Below, piece after piece: positions 49,654 through 58,677 of a stretch of DNA of 64,000 nucleotides. Under the pieces are notes generated by a model. It was not told the DNA's origin, made no database searches, and saw only the letters and a program-made list of their open reading frames with translations. This stretch comes from JACVRW01 sp963825345 (GTDB lineage Bacteria > Actinomycetota > Thermoleophilia > Solirubrobacterales > Thermoleophilaceae): positions 186,001-250,000 of the forward strand of contig CAWGSQ010000002.1 of the NCBI GenBank assembly GCA_963825345.1, written 5' to 3'. The position numbers and the translations under genes are program-made. Within the stretch, counting starts at the first letter, position 1; every line of letters starts with the position of its first letter.

Positions 49654-50600
49654 TCGACGCCGACGCGCTCCTGTCCCGCTGCCGGCGCCCGCTGATCCTG
49701 GGGATCGGCGGGGGCGGCGACGTGGTGGGCGCGCTCGCCACCGCCGAGGCGTGCCGACTCCATGGCGCGGAGCCCGTGGTGGGTGGCGTCAGCTGGGAGC
49801 GCCGGCCGATCGATCCGAAGCCGGGACCGCGCGCCGAATCCGAGATCGAGGGCGGGCGGCGGCTGGCGGCTGGGGTTCTGGCGGCGTCGGCCGGCACGCG
49901 CGTCCGTGAGTCGAGCGTGATCTTCGCGGAGTCGCGGATGGCCGAGCTGCTTGGCGAGGAGACGGTGCTCGTGGACGCCACGCTCGGCCCGGCGCAGCTG
50001 GCGGATGGCATCGCCGCCGCCGCGGCCTCGCTCGGCGTGGACCTGATCGTGTTCATCGACGTTGGCGGCGACGCGCTGGCCCACGGCGACGAGCCCGGAC
50101 TGGCGAGCCCGCTCTGCGACGCGCTGCTGCTCGCGGCCGCGGCGCGCCTCGCGGAGCGCGAAACGCCGCCCGTGCTCGGCGGCATCTTCGGCATCGGCTG
50201 CGACGGCGAGCTCACACCTCCGGAGGTCCTGGAGCGGCTCGCCGAGGTCGGCGCCGCCGGTGGCCTGGCCGGCGCCCGCGGACTCACGCCTGCGGTGGCG
50301 GCGCGGTTGGAGGAAGCGGTGAAGGTGGTGCCCACCGAGGCGAGCGCTCAGGCGCTGCGCTGTTTCCACGGCGAGATAGGAGCGTCGGCGATCCGGCAGG
50401 GACGGCGGAGCGTCGAGCTCTCCCCGGCCGGGGCGCTCACCTTCTACTTCGACCCGGTCGCGGCCCTGCGCTCGGCCGCTCGCCTGGCTGCCGCGGTGAC
50501 CGACGCGCGTGACCTCGACCACGGCAACGAGATCCTGCACGGGCTTGGGGTCTACACCGAGCTCGATTACGAGCGTGACGCACTTCACACAGTTCGGTAG
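49650..50600 (+). CDS. DUF1152 domain protein coupled to mtnA
   Basis: 316 residues starting at the ATG overlapping the mtnA stop. Begins ILGIGGGGDVVGALATAEACRLHGAEPVVGG, a Gly-rich nucleotide-like loop, then DLIVFIDVGGDALAHGDEPGLASPLCD and GIFGIGCDGELTPPEVL, the hallmarks of DUF1152. The family is mainly archaeal with some actinobacteria and has no assigned activity. The translational coupling with mtnA suggests a role in metabolism of the salvage product or another phosphosugar. Confidence 0.85.
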   Translation: MIDADALLSRCRRPLILGIGGGGDVVGALATAEACRLHGAEPVVGGVSWERRPIDPKPGPRAESEIEGGRRLAAGVLAASAGTRVRESSVIFAESRMAELLGEETVLVDATLGPAQLADGIAAAAASLGVDLIVFIDVGGDALAHGDEPGLASPLCDALLLAAAARLAERETPPVLGGIFGIGCDGELTPPEVLERLAEVGAAGGLAGARGLTPAVAARLEEAVKVVPTEASAQALRCFHGEIGASAIRQGRRSVELSPAGALTFYFDPVAALRSAARLAAAVTDARDLDHGNEILHGLGVYTELDYERDALHTVR

Positions 50601-50623
50601 TCATCGAAACGACACTACGAGGT

Positions 50624-51133
50624 GTGATCGAACGCCTTCCAGACGGAGCCCCGGCACTGATCCGGCCCATTCGCGCCGACGACAAGCGCATGCTCGCCGA
50701 CGGTCTCCGGCGCCTCTCAGACGAGAGCGTGCATCGACGTTTCCTCACACCCAAGCGCAGCTTCAGCCGGGCGGAGCTGCGGTACCTCACGGAAGTGGAC
50801 GGCCGCGACCACGTGGCGCTGGTGGCCGAGAGCCCCTCTGGGCCGGTGCGCCGCCTGATCGCGGTCGCCCGCTTCGTGAGACTGCAGGACGACCCCGAGG
50901 CCGCCGAGGTGGCCATCACCGTCGCCGACGACTGGCAGGGACGCGGGCTCGGCTCCATGTTGGGCGAGCATCTGGCGCATTCGGCGCGCAATCGGGGCAT
51001 CCGCCGCTTCACGGCCACGATGGCAGCGGACAACGTGCCCGCCCACCGGTTGATGGCGCGGCTGACGGACCACCTGGAGCAGCATCACCTGGGCTCCGGC
51101 GTGGACGAGGTCGTGCTCGATATCGCGGCGTGA
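50624..51133 (+). CDS. GNAT-family N-acetyltransferase
   Basis: 169 residues from GTG at 50624. Typical N-terminus (ALIRPIRADDKRMLADGLRRLSDESVHRRFL), EVAITVADDWQGRGLGSMLGEHLA carries the acetyl-CoA motif (Q/RxxGxG/A) and NVPAHRLMARL the last helix. Similar to PatZ C-terminal or stand-alone protein lysine acetyltransferases; substrate unknown. Followed by a nested hairpin. Confidence 0.87.
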   Translation: MIERLPDGAPALIRPIRADDKRMLADGLRRLSDESVHRRFLTPKRSFSRAELRYLTEVDGRDHVALVAESPSGPVRRLIAVARFVRLQDDPEAAEVAITVADDWQGRGLGSMLGEHLAHSARNRGIRRFTATMAADNVPAHRLMARLTDHLEQHHLGSGVDEVVLDIAA

Positions 51134-51166
51134 CCGCCGGCCGCGCCAACTGCAGCATTAAACGGG

Positions 51167-51217
51167 TCGACCGTCCTGCCCTGACCACCCATACGGTGGT
51201 CTAAGTAGGACGGTCGA
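51167..51217. terminator. Nested 11+7-bp hairpin between convergent genes
   Basis: TCGACCGTCCT (51167-51177) pairs perfectly with 51207-51217; after a symmetric 5-by-5 internal loop, GACCACC (51183-51189) pairs with GGTGGTC (51195-51201) around CATAC. It lies between the GNAT gene and korB, which converge on it, so a bidirectional terminator fits; no U-tract is present. Confidence 0.7.
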
Positions 51218-51221
51218 TTGG

Positions 51222-52223
51222 TTAGGCCACCGTCCAGGTCTCTCCTGAGTGCAGCAGTTCCTCGAGTTGCTCGGGCCCCACGGACGCCCGGGCTTCCTCG
51301 AGCTCCCGAGCCAACGCCTCTCCGTATACCGGGCGCTTCACCGAGCGGAACACTCCGATCGGGGTCGGGCCTGTGGGGCGCTCAGCAAGGTGCGCCAGCT
51401 CGAACGCGAGGCTCGGGTCCATTCGCTCGGCGTCGTGGACGATGAGCGCGTCCTCGCCCACGTCTGCAACCTCGACGATCTGAAGCTGGCCGTCGGCGCC
51501 CCGCGCCACCCCCCGCTCTCCCTCAATGCCGAAGCGAATCGGCTGACCGTGCTCCAGCCGGATCTGGTTGAGCTCCCGCTGGCCCTTGGCCCGGACGGCG
51601 TCGAAGGCGCCGTCGTTGAAGACATTGCAGTTCTGGTAGATCTCGACGAGAGCCGCTCCCTCGTGCGCGGCGGCCTGGCGCAACGTGTCTCCGAAGTGCG
51701 CCTTGTCGGTGTCCACCGTGCGCGCCACGAAGCTCGCCTCCGCCCCCAGCGCCAGCGATACTGGGTTGAACGGATGGTCCTGCGACCCGAACGGCGTGGA
51801 CTTCGTGACCTTGCCCTCCTCGCTCGTCGGCGAGTACTGGCCCTTCGTGAGCCCGTAGATCTGGTTGTTGAACAGCAGGATCTTCAGCGGCACGTTGCGG
51901 CGCAGCGTGTGAATCAGGTGGTTGCCGCCGATCGACAGCGCGTCGCCGTCGCCGCTCACCACCCAAACGGACAGGTCGGGCCGGGACGTGGCGACGCCGG
52001 TGGCGAGCGCCGGCGCGCGCCCGTGGATGCCGTGCATCCCGTAGGTGTCCATGTAGTAGACGAACCGGCCCGCGCAGCCGATGCCGGTCACGAAGACGAT
52101 CCGGTCCGGCGGGATCCCGAGCTCCGGCATGATCGACTGCACCGAGGCGAGCACGGCATAGTCGCCGCAGCCTGGGCACCAGCGCGTCTCCTGGTCTGAC
52201 GAGAAATCGGCCTTGGTCAGCAT
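51222..52223 (-). CDS. korB: 2-oxoacid:ferredoxin oxidoreductase beta subunit (KorB-like)
   Basis: 333 residues. CPGCGDYAVLASVQ near the N-terminus gives Cys ligands of the [4Fe-4S] cluster, with GIGCAGRF next; VVSGDGDALSIGGNHLIHTLRRN and LLFNNQIYGLTKGQYSPTSEEG bind thiamine diphosphate and Mg. With the alpha subunit it decarboxylates 2-oxoglutarate (or a related 2-oxoacid) to acyl-CoA while reducing ferredoxin, as in mycobacterial KorAB. Overlaps korA by 7 bases. Confidence 0.92.
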   Translation of the reverse strand: MLTKADFSSDQETRWCPGCGDYAVLASVQSIMPELGIPPDRIVFVTGIGCAGRFVYYMDTYGMHGIHGRAPALATGVATSRPDLSVWVVSGDGDALSIGGNHLIHTLRRNVPLKILLFNNQIYGLTKGQYSPTSEEGKVTKSTPFGSQDHPFNPVSLALGAEASFVARTVDTDKAHFGDTLRQAAAHEGAALVEIYQNCNVFNDGAFDAVRAKGQRELNQIRLEHGQPIRFGIEGERGVARGADGQLQIVEVADVGEDALIVHDAERMDPSLAFELAHLAERPTGPTPIGVFRSVKRPVYGEALARELEEARASVGPEQLEELLHSGETWTVA

Positions 52224-54043
52224 CGCGGGGGTATCACCTCCATCATGTCCCTGGTGAAGATGGGCAGGCCGTCCACCTTCGTGAAGCTCTCGCAGTCCAC
52301 GAGGAACTCGGAGCGGAGGATCTTCACGAGCTGGCCCATATTCATCTCGGGCACGAGCACGCGCTTGTACGCGCGCAGGATCTCGCCGGTGTTCCCAGGC
52401 AGCGGGTTGAGGTGCTTGATGTGCGCCGTGGCCAGGCGCAGGCCCTGTTCGCGCCGGAGCCTTCGGGCGGCGCCCTGGATCGCGCCGTAGCTCGATCCCC
52501 AGCCGAGCACGAGCAGCGACGCGCCGTCCGGGTCGTCCACCTCGATGTCCGGCACGCTCACGCGCGCGATCCGCTCCGCGCGCAGATGCGTCATGTGCTC
52601 GTGGTTCGCAGAGGCGTAGGAGATGTTCCCGGTGCCGTCCTCCTTCTCAAGCCCGCCGATGCGGTGCCGCAGGCCCGGGGTGCCGGGCACGGCCCAGGGG
52701 CGCGCGAGGTTGGCGTCGCGCGCGTACGGCATGAAGCCCGTGGGGTCGGTCGCGAAGTTCGGGTCGATGTTCGGCAGCGACGCAACGTCCGGCAGCTTCC
52801 AGGGCTCAGACGAGTTCGCGAGGAACGTGTCGGTGAGCAGAATCACCGGCGTGCGATGGGTGACCGCGATGCGCGCTGCCTCGATGGCGCAGTCGAAGCA
52901 GTCCGACGGCGTGGACGCCGCGATCACCGGCAGCGGCGACTCGCCGTGGCGCCCGTACAGCGCCATCATCAGGTCGGCCGCCTCGGTCTTGGTCGGCATG
53001 CCGGTGGAGGGGCCGGCGCGCTGCACGTCCACCACCACGAGCGGCAGCTCATACGCCACGGCCAGCCCGATCGTCTCCGCCTTCAGGTCCATGCCCGGAC
53101 CGCTCGTGGCCGTGACCCCGAGGTGCCCGGAGAAGGCAGCCCCGAGCGCCATGTTCACGGCGGCGATCTCATCCTCCGCCTGGATCGTGCGCACGCCGAG
53201 CCCGTGGTGGCGCGACAGCGAATGCAGCAGCTCCGACGCCGGCGTGATCGGATAGCTCGCGTAGAACAGGCCGAGGCCGGATTGAACAGCCGCCGCCACC
53301 AGCCCGTAGGCGAGCGCCTGGGTGCCGTTCACGTTCCGGTACGTGCCGGGCGGCGCGGGCGCCGCGTCCACCTCGTAGTGCACGGCCAGCAGCTCGGCGG
53401 TCTCGCCGAAGTTGTAGCCCGCCCGGAACGCGGCGAGGTTCGCGGCACCCACGGCCGGCATGTCGGCGAACTTCTTCTCGATCCAGGTGACCGTGGGCTC
53501 CGTCGGGCGCCCGTACATCCACGAGACGAGCCCGAGGGCGAACACGTTCTTGCAGCGCGCGGCGTCGCGTGCCGAGATCCCGTCGATGCCCTCCGTGGCG
53601 CGCACCGTCATGGAGGTCATCGGCACGCGGAAGGTCTGGTAGTCGTCGAGCGAGCCGTCCTCGAGCGGGTTCGACTCGTAGCCCGCCTTGCGCACGTTGT
53701 GATCGGTGAACCCGTCCTCGTTCACGATCACCGTGCCGCCCTTCTCGACCGTGCCGACGTTCGTGATCAGCGCGGCGGGGTTCATCGCCACGAGCACGTT
53801 CGGGTGGTCCCCCGGCGTCAGGATGTCGCGCGAGGCGAAGTGGATCTGGAAGGCCGAGACGCCGTGCGGCGTGCCCGCGGGGGCGCGGATCTCGGCCGGG
53901 AAGTCGGGGAGCGTGGCGAGGTCGTTCCCGACCACCGCCGTGGCGTCGGTGAAGCGGCTGCCGGTGAGCTGCATACCGTCGCCCGAGTCGCCCGCAAATC
54001 GGACGACCACGCGATCTAGCTTCTCGACTGTCTTAGGTGCCAT
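52217..54043 (-). CDS. korA: 2-oxoacid:ferredoxin oxidoreductase alpha subunit (gamma-alpha fusion, KorA-like)
   Basis: 608 residues. N-terminal gamma domain (VVRFAGDSGDGMQLTGSRF ... about 1-190), then the alpha domain with ANLAAFRAGYNFGETAELL, NGTQALAYGLVAAAVQSGLGLFYASYPITPASELLHSL and GVTATSGPGMDLKAETIGLA. The fused gamma-alpha arrangement is that of actinobacterial and mycobacterial KorA. With KorB it forms the 2-oxoglutarate ferredoxin oxidoreductase, an oxygen-tolerant substitute for 2-oxoglutarate dehydrogenase. Confidence 0.92.
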   Translation of the reverse strand: MAPKTVEKLDRVVVRFAGDSGDGMQLTGSRFTDATAVVGNDLATLPDFPAEIRAPAGTPHGVSAFQIHFASRDILTPGDHPNVLVAMNPAALITNVGTVEKGGTVIVNEDGFTDHNVRKAGYESNPLEDGSLDDYQTFRVPMTSMTVRATEGIDGISARDAARCKNVFALGLVSWMYGRPTEPTVTWIEKKFADMPAVGAANLAAFRAGYNFGETAELLAVHYEVDAAPAPPGTYRNVNGTQALAYGLVAAAVQSGLGLFYASYPITPASELLHSLSRHHGLGVRTIQAEDEIAAVNMALGAAFSGHLGVTATSGPGMDLKAETIGLAVAYELPLVVVDVQRAGPSTGMPTKTEAADLMMALYGRHGESPLPVIAASTPSDCFDCAIEAARIAVTHRTPVILLTDTFLANSSEPWKLPDVASLPNIDPNFATDPTGFMPYARDANLARPWAVPGTPGLRHRIGGLEKEDGTGNISYASANHEHMTHLRAERIARVSVPDIEVDDPDGASLLVLGWGSSYGAIQGAARRLRREQGLRLATAHIKHLNPLPGNTGEILRAYKRVLVPEMNMGQLVKILRSEFLVDCESFTKVDGLPIFTRDMMEVIPPRC

Positions 54044-54143
54044 GTGTGGCGCTGTACGAGTCTAGTTCCGGGGGCGGCGGGTCCAAACCGCGTTTTCCGC
54101 GAGGCTCGGCTAGAGTGCCGCGCCCCCGACCCGGGCCTGACTT

Positions 54144-55268
54144 ATGAACGTCTCAGTACCCAAGGAAGTCGCCTCGGGTGAGCGCCGTGTGGCGCTGGTG
54201 CCGGAGGTGGTCGAACGCCTGATCCAGAACGGGATGCAGGTGACCATCGAGGACGGCGCCGGCGTGGGCGCCCACCACCCGAACGCCGCCTACGAGAAGG
54301 CCGGCGCCAGCATCGGCGGCGGCTTTTCAGGCGACGTGACCGCCAAGGTGGCTCCCCCCTCCGCGGAGGAGATCTCGCGCCTCGAGCAGGGCTCGGTCCT
54401 CGTCGGCTTCCTTCAGCCGCTCACCGCGTCGGACACTGTCCGCGCGCTCGCCGAGCGCGGCGTGACCAGCTTCGCCATGGAGGCGATCCCGCGCATCACG
54501 CGCGCGCAGTCGATGGATGCACTCTCCTCGCAGGCCACCGTCTCGGGCTACCGGGCCGCGCTGATGGCCGCGCAGGAGCTGCCGCGCTTCTTCCCGATGC
54601 TGACAACGGCCGCGGGCACGATCCGGCCCGCCAAGGTGCTCGTGCTCGGCGCCGGCGTGGCGGGCCTCCAGGCGATCGCCACCGCGCGGCGGCTCGGCGC
54701 CGTGGTACATGCCTTCGACGTGCGCTCGGCCGTGAAGGAGCAGATCGAATCGCTCGGCGCTCGCTTCCTCGAGCTCGACATGGGCCTCGAGGATGCCGAG
54801 GCCGCGGGCGGCTACGCGCGCCAGCTGACCGACGAGGAGCAGCAGCGGCAGCGCGAACTGCTCGCCGAAGAGATCGGAAAGATGGACGCGGTGATCTCGA
54901 CGGCGGCCGTGCCGGGCCGCCGCGCCCCGTTGCTCGTGACCGAGCAGGCCGTGAAGAACATGAGCCCCGGCTCCGTGATCGTGGACCTCGCCGCCGAGAC
55001 CGGCGGCAACTGCGAGCTCACCGAGGCCGGCGAGACCGTCGTGAAGGAGGACGTGACCATCGTCGGACCGCTGAACCTGCCCGCCACGATGCCGGATCAC
55101 GCGTCGAGCCTGTACTCGCGCAACGTCCAGTCGCTGCTCGACCTGATGGTCAAGGAGGGCGAGCTGACGCTCGACTTCGACGACGAGGTGATCGCCGGCG
55201 CCTGCATCACGCGCGACGGCCAGATCGTGCACGAGGGTGCTCGGAACGCGGCCGGGGTCACGGCCTGA
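54144..55268 (+). CDS. pntAA: NAD(P) transhydrogenase alpha-1 subunit
   Basis: 374 residues. MNVSVPKEVASGERRVALVPEVVERL and AGASIGGGF begin the NAD-binding domain I; KVLVLGAGVAGLQAIATARRLGAVVHAFDVR is its Rossmann site and VSTAAVPGRRAPLLVT follows. Forms the NAD(H)-binding part of the proton-pumping transhydrogenase. The 100-base gap from korA must contain divergent promoters; a TAGAGT at 54111 could be a -10. Confidence 0.92.
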   Translation: MNVSVPKEVASGERRVALVPEVVERLIQNGMQVTIEDGAGVGAHHPNAAYEKAGASIGGGFSGDVTAKVAPPSAEEISRLEQGSVLVGFLQPLTASDTVRALAERGVTSFAMEAIPRITRAQSMDALSSQATVSGYRAALMAAQELPRFFPMLTTAAGTIRPAKVLVLGAGVAGLQAIATARRLGAVVHAFDVRSAVKEQIESLGARFLELDMGLEDAEAAGGYARQLTDEEQQRQRELLAEEIGKMDAVISTAAVPGRRAPLLVTEQAVKNMSPGSVIVDLAAETGGNCELTEAGETVVKEDVTIVGPLNLPATMPDHASSLYSRNVQSLLDLMVKEGELTLDFDDEVIAGACITRDGQIVHEGARNAAGVTA

Positions 55269-55546
55269 TGGATCTCCTCACCGAACTCACCATCCTCGTG
55301 CTCGCCGCGTTCGTGGGCTTCGAGGTGATCTCGAAGGTGCCGAACACGCTGCACACGCCGCTGATGTCGGCCACCAATGCGATCCACGGAATCGTGTTGC
55401 TCGGCGGGCTCTACCTGATCGGTCCCGCCGAGGGCTTTCTCAACAACTTCCTGTGCGTGATCGCGATCGCCTTCGGGACGATCAACGTGGTTGGTGGCTT
55501 TCTCGTCACCGACCGCATGCTCCACATGTTCCGGCGGCGCGATTGA
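55268..55546 (+). CDS. pntAB: NAD(P) transhydrogenase alpha-2 subunit (membrane)
   Basis: 92 residues starting at an ATG that shares one base with the previous stop (TGATG). Three hydrophobic helices with FVGFEVISKVPNTLHTPLMSATNAIHGIVLLGG, the conserved domain II alpha segment. Shares the A of its stop with pntB start, so the three subunits are tightly coupled. Confidence 0.93.
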   Translation: MDLLTELTILVLAAFVGFEVISKVPNTLHTPLMSATNAIHGIVLLGGLYLIGPAEGFLNNFLCVIAIAFGTINVVGGFLVTDRMLHMFRRRD

Positions 55547-56958
55547 TGTACACGGCAACCTTCCTGCAGGACCCGGACTTCATCCGGTCGCTCTACATCG
55601 TCGCGTTCGTGCTGTTCATCATCGACCTGCGGTTGATGAACCACCCGCGCACCGCCCGCAAGGGCAACGTGATCGGCGCGATCGGGATGGGCATCGCGGT
55701 GATAGCGACCCTGCTGATCGAGTCCGTGGGCGACTACGCCCTGATCGCGCTCGGGATCGCGATCGGCACCGTCGTGGGCGTGCCCGCGGCGCGCTCCGTG
55801 AAGATGACCGCGATGCCGCAGATGGTGGCGCTGTTCAACGGCGTCGGCGGCGGCGCGGTGGCGCTGATCTCGTGGGTCGAGTACCGCGAGGCACTCGCGA
55901 TCGGCGGCAATCCGGAGCTCGAGGCTCTGATCCCGATCCTGTTCGCGGCGATCATCGGCTCGGTCTCGTTCTGGGGCTCGAACATCGCCTTCGGGAAGCT
56001 CCAGGAGATCATTCCCGGCCGCCCGGTCCAGCTGCCGGGCCAGCAGTTCATCAACATCGGGCTGCTGGCCATCTGCGTCGGCTGCGCGATCGCCATCGCG
56101 TCCGGGACCGAATCCGAGGGCCTCTTCATCGTGATCCTGGTGGCTGCGGCGATCCTCGGCAACATGTTCGTGCTGCCGATCGGCGGGGCCGACATGCCGG
56201 TGGTGATCTCGCTGCTGAACGCCTTCACGGGACTGTCCGCGGCGGCAGCCGGCCTCGCGCTCGACAACGTGGCTTTGATCGTGGCCGGCATGCTCGTGGG
56301 CGCCTCCGGATCGATCCTCACGATGCTGATGGCCGAGGCGATGAACCGCTCGATCCTCAACATTTTCAAGGGGGGCTTCGGCGGCGGCGGCACCGCGCCG
56401 GGCGCGGGAGCCGACGGCGAGGAGAAGCCCGTGCGCTCCACGGACGCCGCCGACGTGGCGATCCAGCTCGCCTACGCGAGCAAGGTCGTGGTGGCCCCGG
56501 GCTACGGGCTGGCGGTCGCGCAGGCGCAGCACACCGTGCGCGAGCTGGCGAGCGCTCTCGAGAAGCGCGGCGTGGAGGTGCGCTACGCGATCCACCCGGT
56601 GGCCGGCCGTATGCCGGGCCACATGAACGTGCTGCTCGCCGAGGCCGACGTGCCCTACGACCATCTCAAGGAGATGGACGAGATCAACCCGGAGTTCCCG
56701 CAGACCGACGTGGCGCTCGTGATCGGCGCCAACGACGTGACGAACCCGGCGGCACGCGACGTACCCGACTCGCCGATCTACGGCATGCCGATCCTCGACG
56801 TGGACAAGGCCGCCGCGGTGATCGTCCTGAAGCGCTCGATGAACACCGGCTTCGCGGGCATCGACAACCCGCTCTTCTACGCGGAGAACACGTCGCTCCT
56901 GTTCGGAGACGCCAAGGAGTCGGTGCAGAAGGTGCTCAAAGCTCTTGAGGAGCTCTAG
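55546..56958 (+). CDS. pntB: NAD(P) transhydrogenase beta subunit
   Basis: 470 residues from ATG at 55546 (MYTATFLQDPDFIRSLYIVA). Nine or so membrane segments, then the NADP-binding domain III with SKVVVAPGYGLAVAQAQHTVREL, HPVAGRMPGHMNVLLAEA and ALVIGANDVTNPAARDVPDSPI. The enzyme uses the proton gradient to reduce NADP with NADH. Stop shares CTAG with the convergent 90-residue gene. Confidence 0.94.
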   Translation: MYTATFLQDPDFIRSLYIVAFVLFIIDLRLMNHPRTARKGNVIGAIGMGIAVIATLLIESVGDYALIALGIAIGTVVGVPAARSVKMTAMPQMVALFNGVGGGAVALISWVEYREALAIGGNPELEALIPILFAAIIGSVSFWGSNIAFGKLQEIIPGRPVQLPGQQFINIGLLAICVGCAIAIASGTESEGLFIVILVAAAILGNMFVLPIGGADMPVVISLLNAFTGLSAAAAGLALDNVALIVAGMLVGASGSILTMLMAEAMNRSILNIFKGGFGGGGTAPGAGADGEEKPVRSTDAADVAIQLAYASKVVVAPGYGLAVAQAQHTVRELASALEKRGVEVRYAIHPVAGRMPGHMNVLLAEADVPYDHLKEMDEINPEFPQTDVALVIGANDVTNPAARDVPDSPIYGMPILDVDKAAAVIVLKRSMNTGFAGIDNPLFYAENTSLLFGDAKESVQKVLKALEEL

Positions 56959-57227
56959 AGCAGGCTCTCTTGGCCGGCGGCCGTCGAGCTGGCCCGTGAG
57001 CGCCGCGACAGGCCGGCCGCCTCTGCGAGCGCCATCTCCACGTCGGCCATGATCGCCCGCTCCGAGCGCGAGGCGACGACGGGCTCCGTCAGGCCGTCCA
57101 CGTGCACATATGTGCGGCGGCCGTCCTGCCGCTCGGAGCCCTCGAGCGGGACGAGCGCATAGATGCGGTCGGCGCGCACGAACTTGCCGTAGCCCAGGGG
57201 GATCATGCGTGGGTCGCGCTTGGCCAT
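56955..57227 (-). CDS. Small protein, possibly DUF370/RemA-like
   Basis: 90 residues. MIPLGYGKFVRADRIYALVPLEG resembles the start of RemA/DUF370 DNA-binding regulators (LGFGNxVxxxRIxAIV), followed by RRTYVHVDGLTEPVVASRSERAIMADV. The second half diverges from classical RemA, so the assignment is tentative. A Ser/Arg/Ala tail ends ATAAGQESLL-like. CTAG shared stop with pntB. Confidence 0.5.
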   Translation of the reverse strand: MAKRDPRMIPLGYGKFVRADRIYALVPLEGSERQDGRRTYVHVDGLTEPVVASRSERAIMADVEMALAEAAGLSRRSRASSTAAGQESLL

Positions 57228-57283
57228 GGCGTCTTATGACGATAGTCGCATGCCCGGCCGCCTCTTTGGGTAGCGCAGCCATC

Positions 57284-57660
57284 ATGAGCGACGAAGAGAA
57301 GACAGAGCATCAGAAGAAGATGGAGGAGGCCAAGGAGGAGATCCAGCAGCTCGAGGAGGATCCGCCCGAGAAGCTGGAGGATTGGCCGGACGGGCAGGCG
57401 AAGTACGAGACCTTCGGTGGCGCCGAGGGCGACCACAGCTATGCGGAGGGTCCGGAGACCAACCTGGGCCCCGACTCGGTTCGGCATCACGAGGACGGCT
57501 CGGTCGAGGTGGGCGGCGACAAGGTCGACGACCCCGACGAGTTCAAGGGCGAGCCGATCCCCGGCGGGCCGACTGACCCGGACGCGAAGGACAACCCGGA
57601 CGCGCAGCGCCTCGACGAGGCGACGAGGGCGAGAGCGAGAGCGAGGAAGAGTCGAGCTAG
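57284..57660 (+). pseudogene. Acidic hypothetical protein with an apparent frameshift near its end
   Basis: From ATG at 57284 the frame reads MSDEEKTEHQKKMEEAKEEI, LEDWPDGQAKYETFGG, GPETNLGPDSVRHHEDGSVEVGG and PGGPTDPDAKDNPDAQRLDEA, an acidic small actinobacterial type. It then becomes Arg-rich and runs to 57829 antisense to the SDR gene. One base missing near 57617-57627 explains this: in the +1-shifted frame the end is GDEGESESEEESS and the stop is TAG at 57658-57660, forming a shared CTAG with the convergent SDR stop. Either a true indel or a sequence error. Function unknown. Confidence 0.6.
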
Positions 57661-58637
57661 CTGGCCGCGGTTTCGCGCGCCGGCTCGGCCTCGGCCGGTT
57701 CGGCCTCTGCCGCCCGGTCGGCCTCACCGCCGCGCGGCGTCTCGTCGGCGGCACCCGCCGCTGCCGTTCCGCCCGCACCGACGGGCGAGGACGCCGCCGC
57801 GGCGCCGCGCTCCTCGACGTCCTTCATGAACTCGGCATCCGCCTCGGCGGCGGTGTCGTAGGAGGCCCTGTCGAGCAGGGGCGCGAGCGCAGTCCGCAGC
57901 ACCAGCAGCGCGCGGCCCCAGCTCGGCACGACAACCCAGCGGCGCCGCTCCTCGATGCCGTCGGCGATCCCCTTGCCGGCCATTGACAGCGGATAGGTCT
58001 TGTTGAAGGGCCAGCCGGCCTCCGAGCGGAAGCGCCCGAGCGCCGGGTGAGAATCCGCGCCGCGCACCATGTCCGTGTCGATGAACGCGAAGTAACCAAC
58101 GCCCACGTCCACACCGAGGCTCTTCACCTCCACTCGCAGCGAGTCCGCGAAGGCCTCCGCCCCCGCCTTGCTCGCCGAGTACGCGGCCATCCCGGGGCCG
58201 TGAACCGCCGCCGCAAGCGACGCGATCACGAGCACGTATCCATCGCGCTCGATCACGTGGGGCAGCGCTGCACGCACGGTGCGCCAGACCCCGAGCAGGT
58301 TGATCTCGATCGTGCGCTCGAATGCCGCGGGGTCCGTCGAGCGGACCATGCCTCCGGTCGCGATGCCCGCGTTCGCCATCACCACGTCGATGCCGCCGAA
58401 GCGCTCGACGGTCCCGGCGACGGCGCGCTCGAGCGCTTCGACATCGGTCACGTCGCACTCGAACCAGGCCGCGTTCGTGCCGCACTGAGCCGCGACGCGC
58501 TCGAGCTCCTCGGGCTCCAGGCCCACGAGCGCCACGTTCGCTCCCCGCGCCGCCACCCGGCGCGCGGTCTCGGCACCGAGGCCGCGGGCGGCACCGGTGA
58601 TCAGCACTGTCTTCCCGCTGGTGGTCCATTCGGCCAT
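57657..58637 (-). CDS. SDR family oxidoreductase
   Basis: 326 residues from the ATG at 58637 (MAEWTTSGK). ITGAARGLGAETARRVAARGA binds NADP; ANAGIA; catalytic Ser in LVIASLAAA and YSASK. Substrate unclear; resembles the SDR branch with a C-terminal extension in actinobacteria. The last 50 residues are an Ala/Glu/Pro tail. Divergent from the rhodanese gene. Confidence 0.88.
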   Translation of the reverse strand: MAEWTTSGKTVLITGAARGLGAETARRVAARGANVALVGLEPEELERVAAQCGTNAAWFECDVTDVEALERAVAGTVERFGGIDVVMANAGIATGGMVRSTDPAAFERTIEINLLGVWRTVRAALPHVIERDGYVLVIASLAAAVHGPGMAAYSASKAGAEAFADSLRVEVKSLGVDVGVGYFAFIDTDMVRGADSHPALGRFRSEAGWPFNKTYPLSMAGKGIADGIEERRRWVVVPSWGRALLVLRTALAPLLDRASYDTAAEADAEFMKDVEERGAAAASSPVGAGGTAAAGAADETPRGGEADRAAEAEPAEAEPARETAAS

Positions 58638-58677
58638 GGGCCGAACCCTAACCGAGCGGCTAGTAGCCTCGCCCTCG

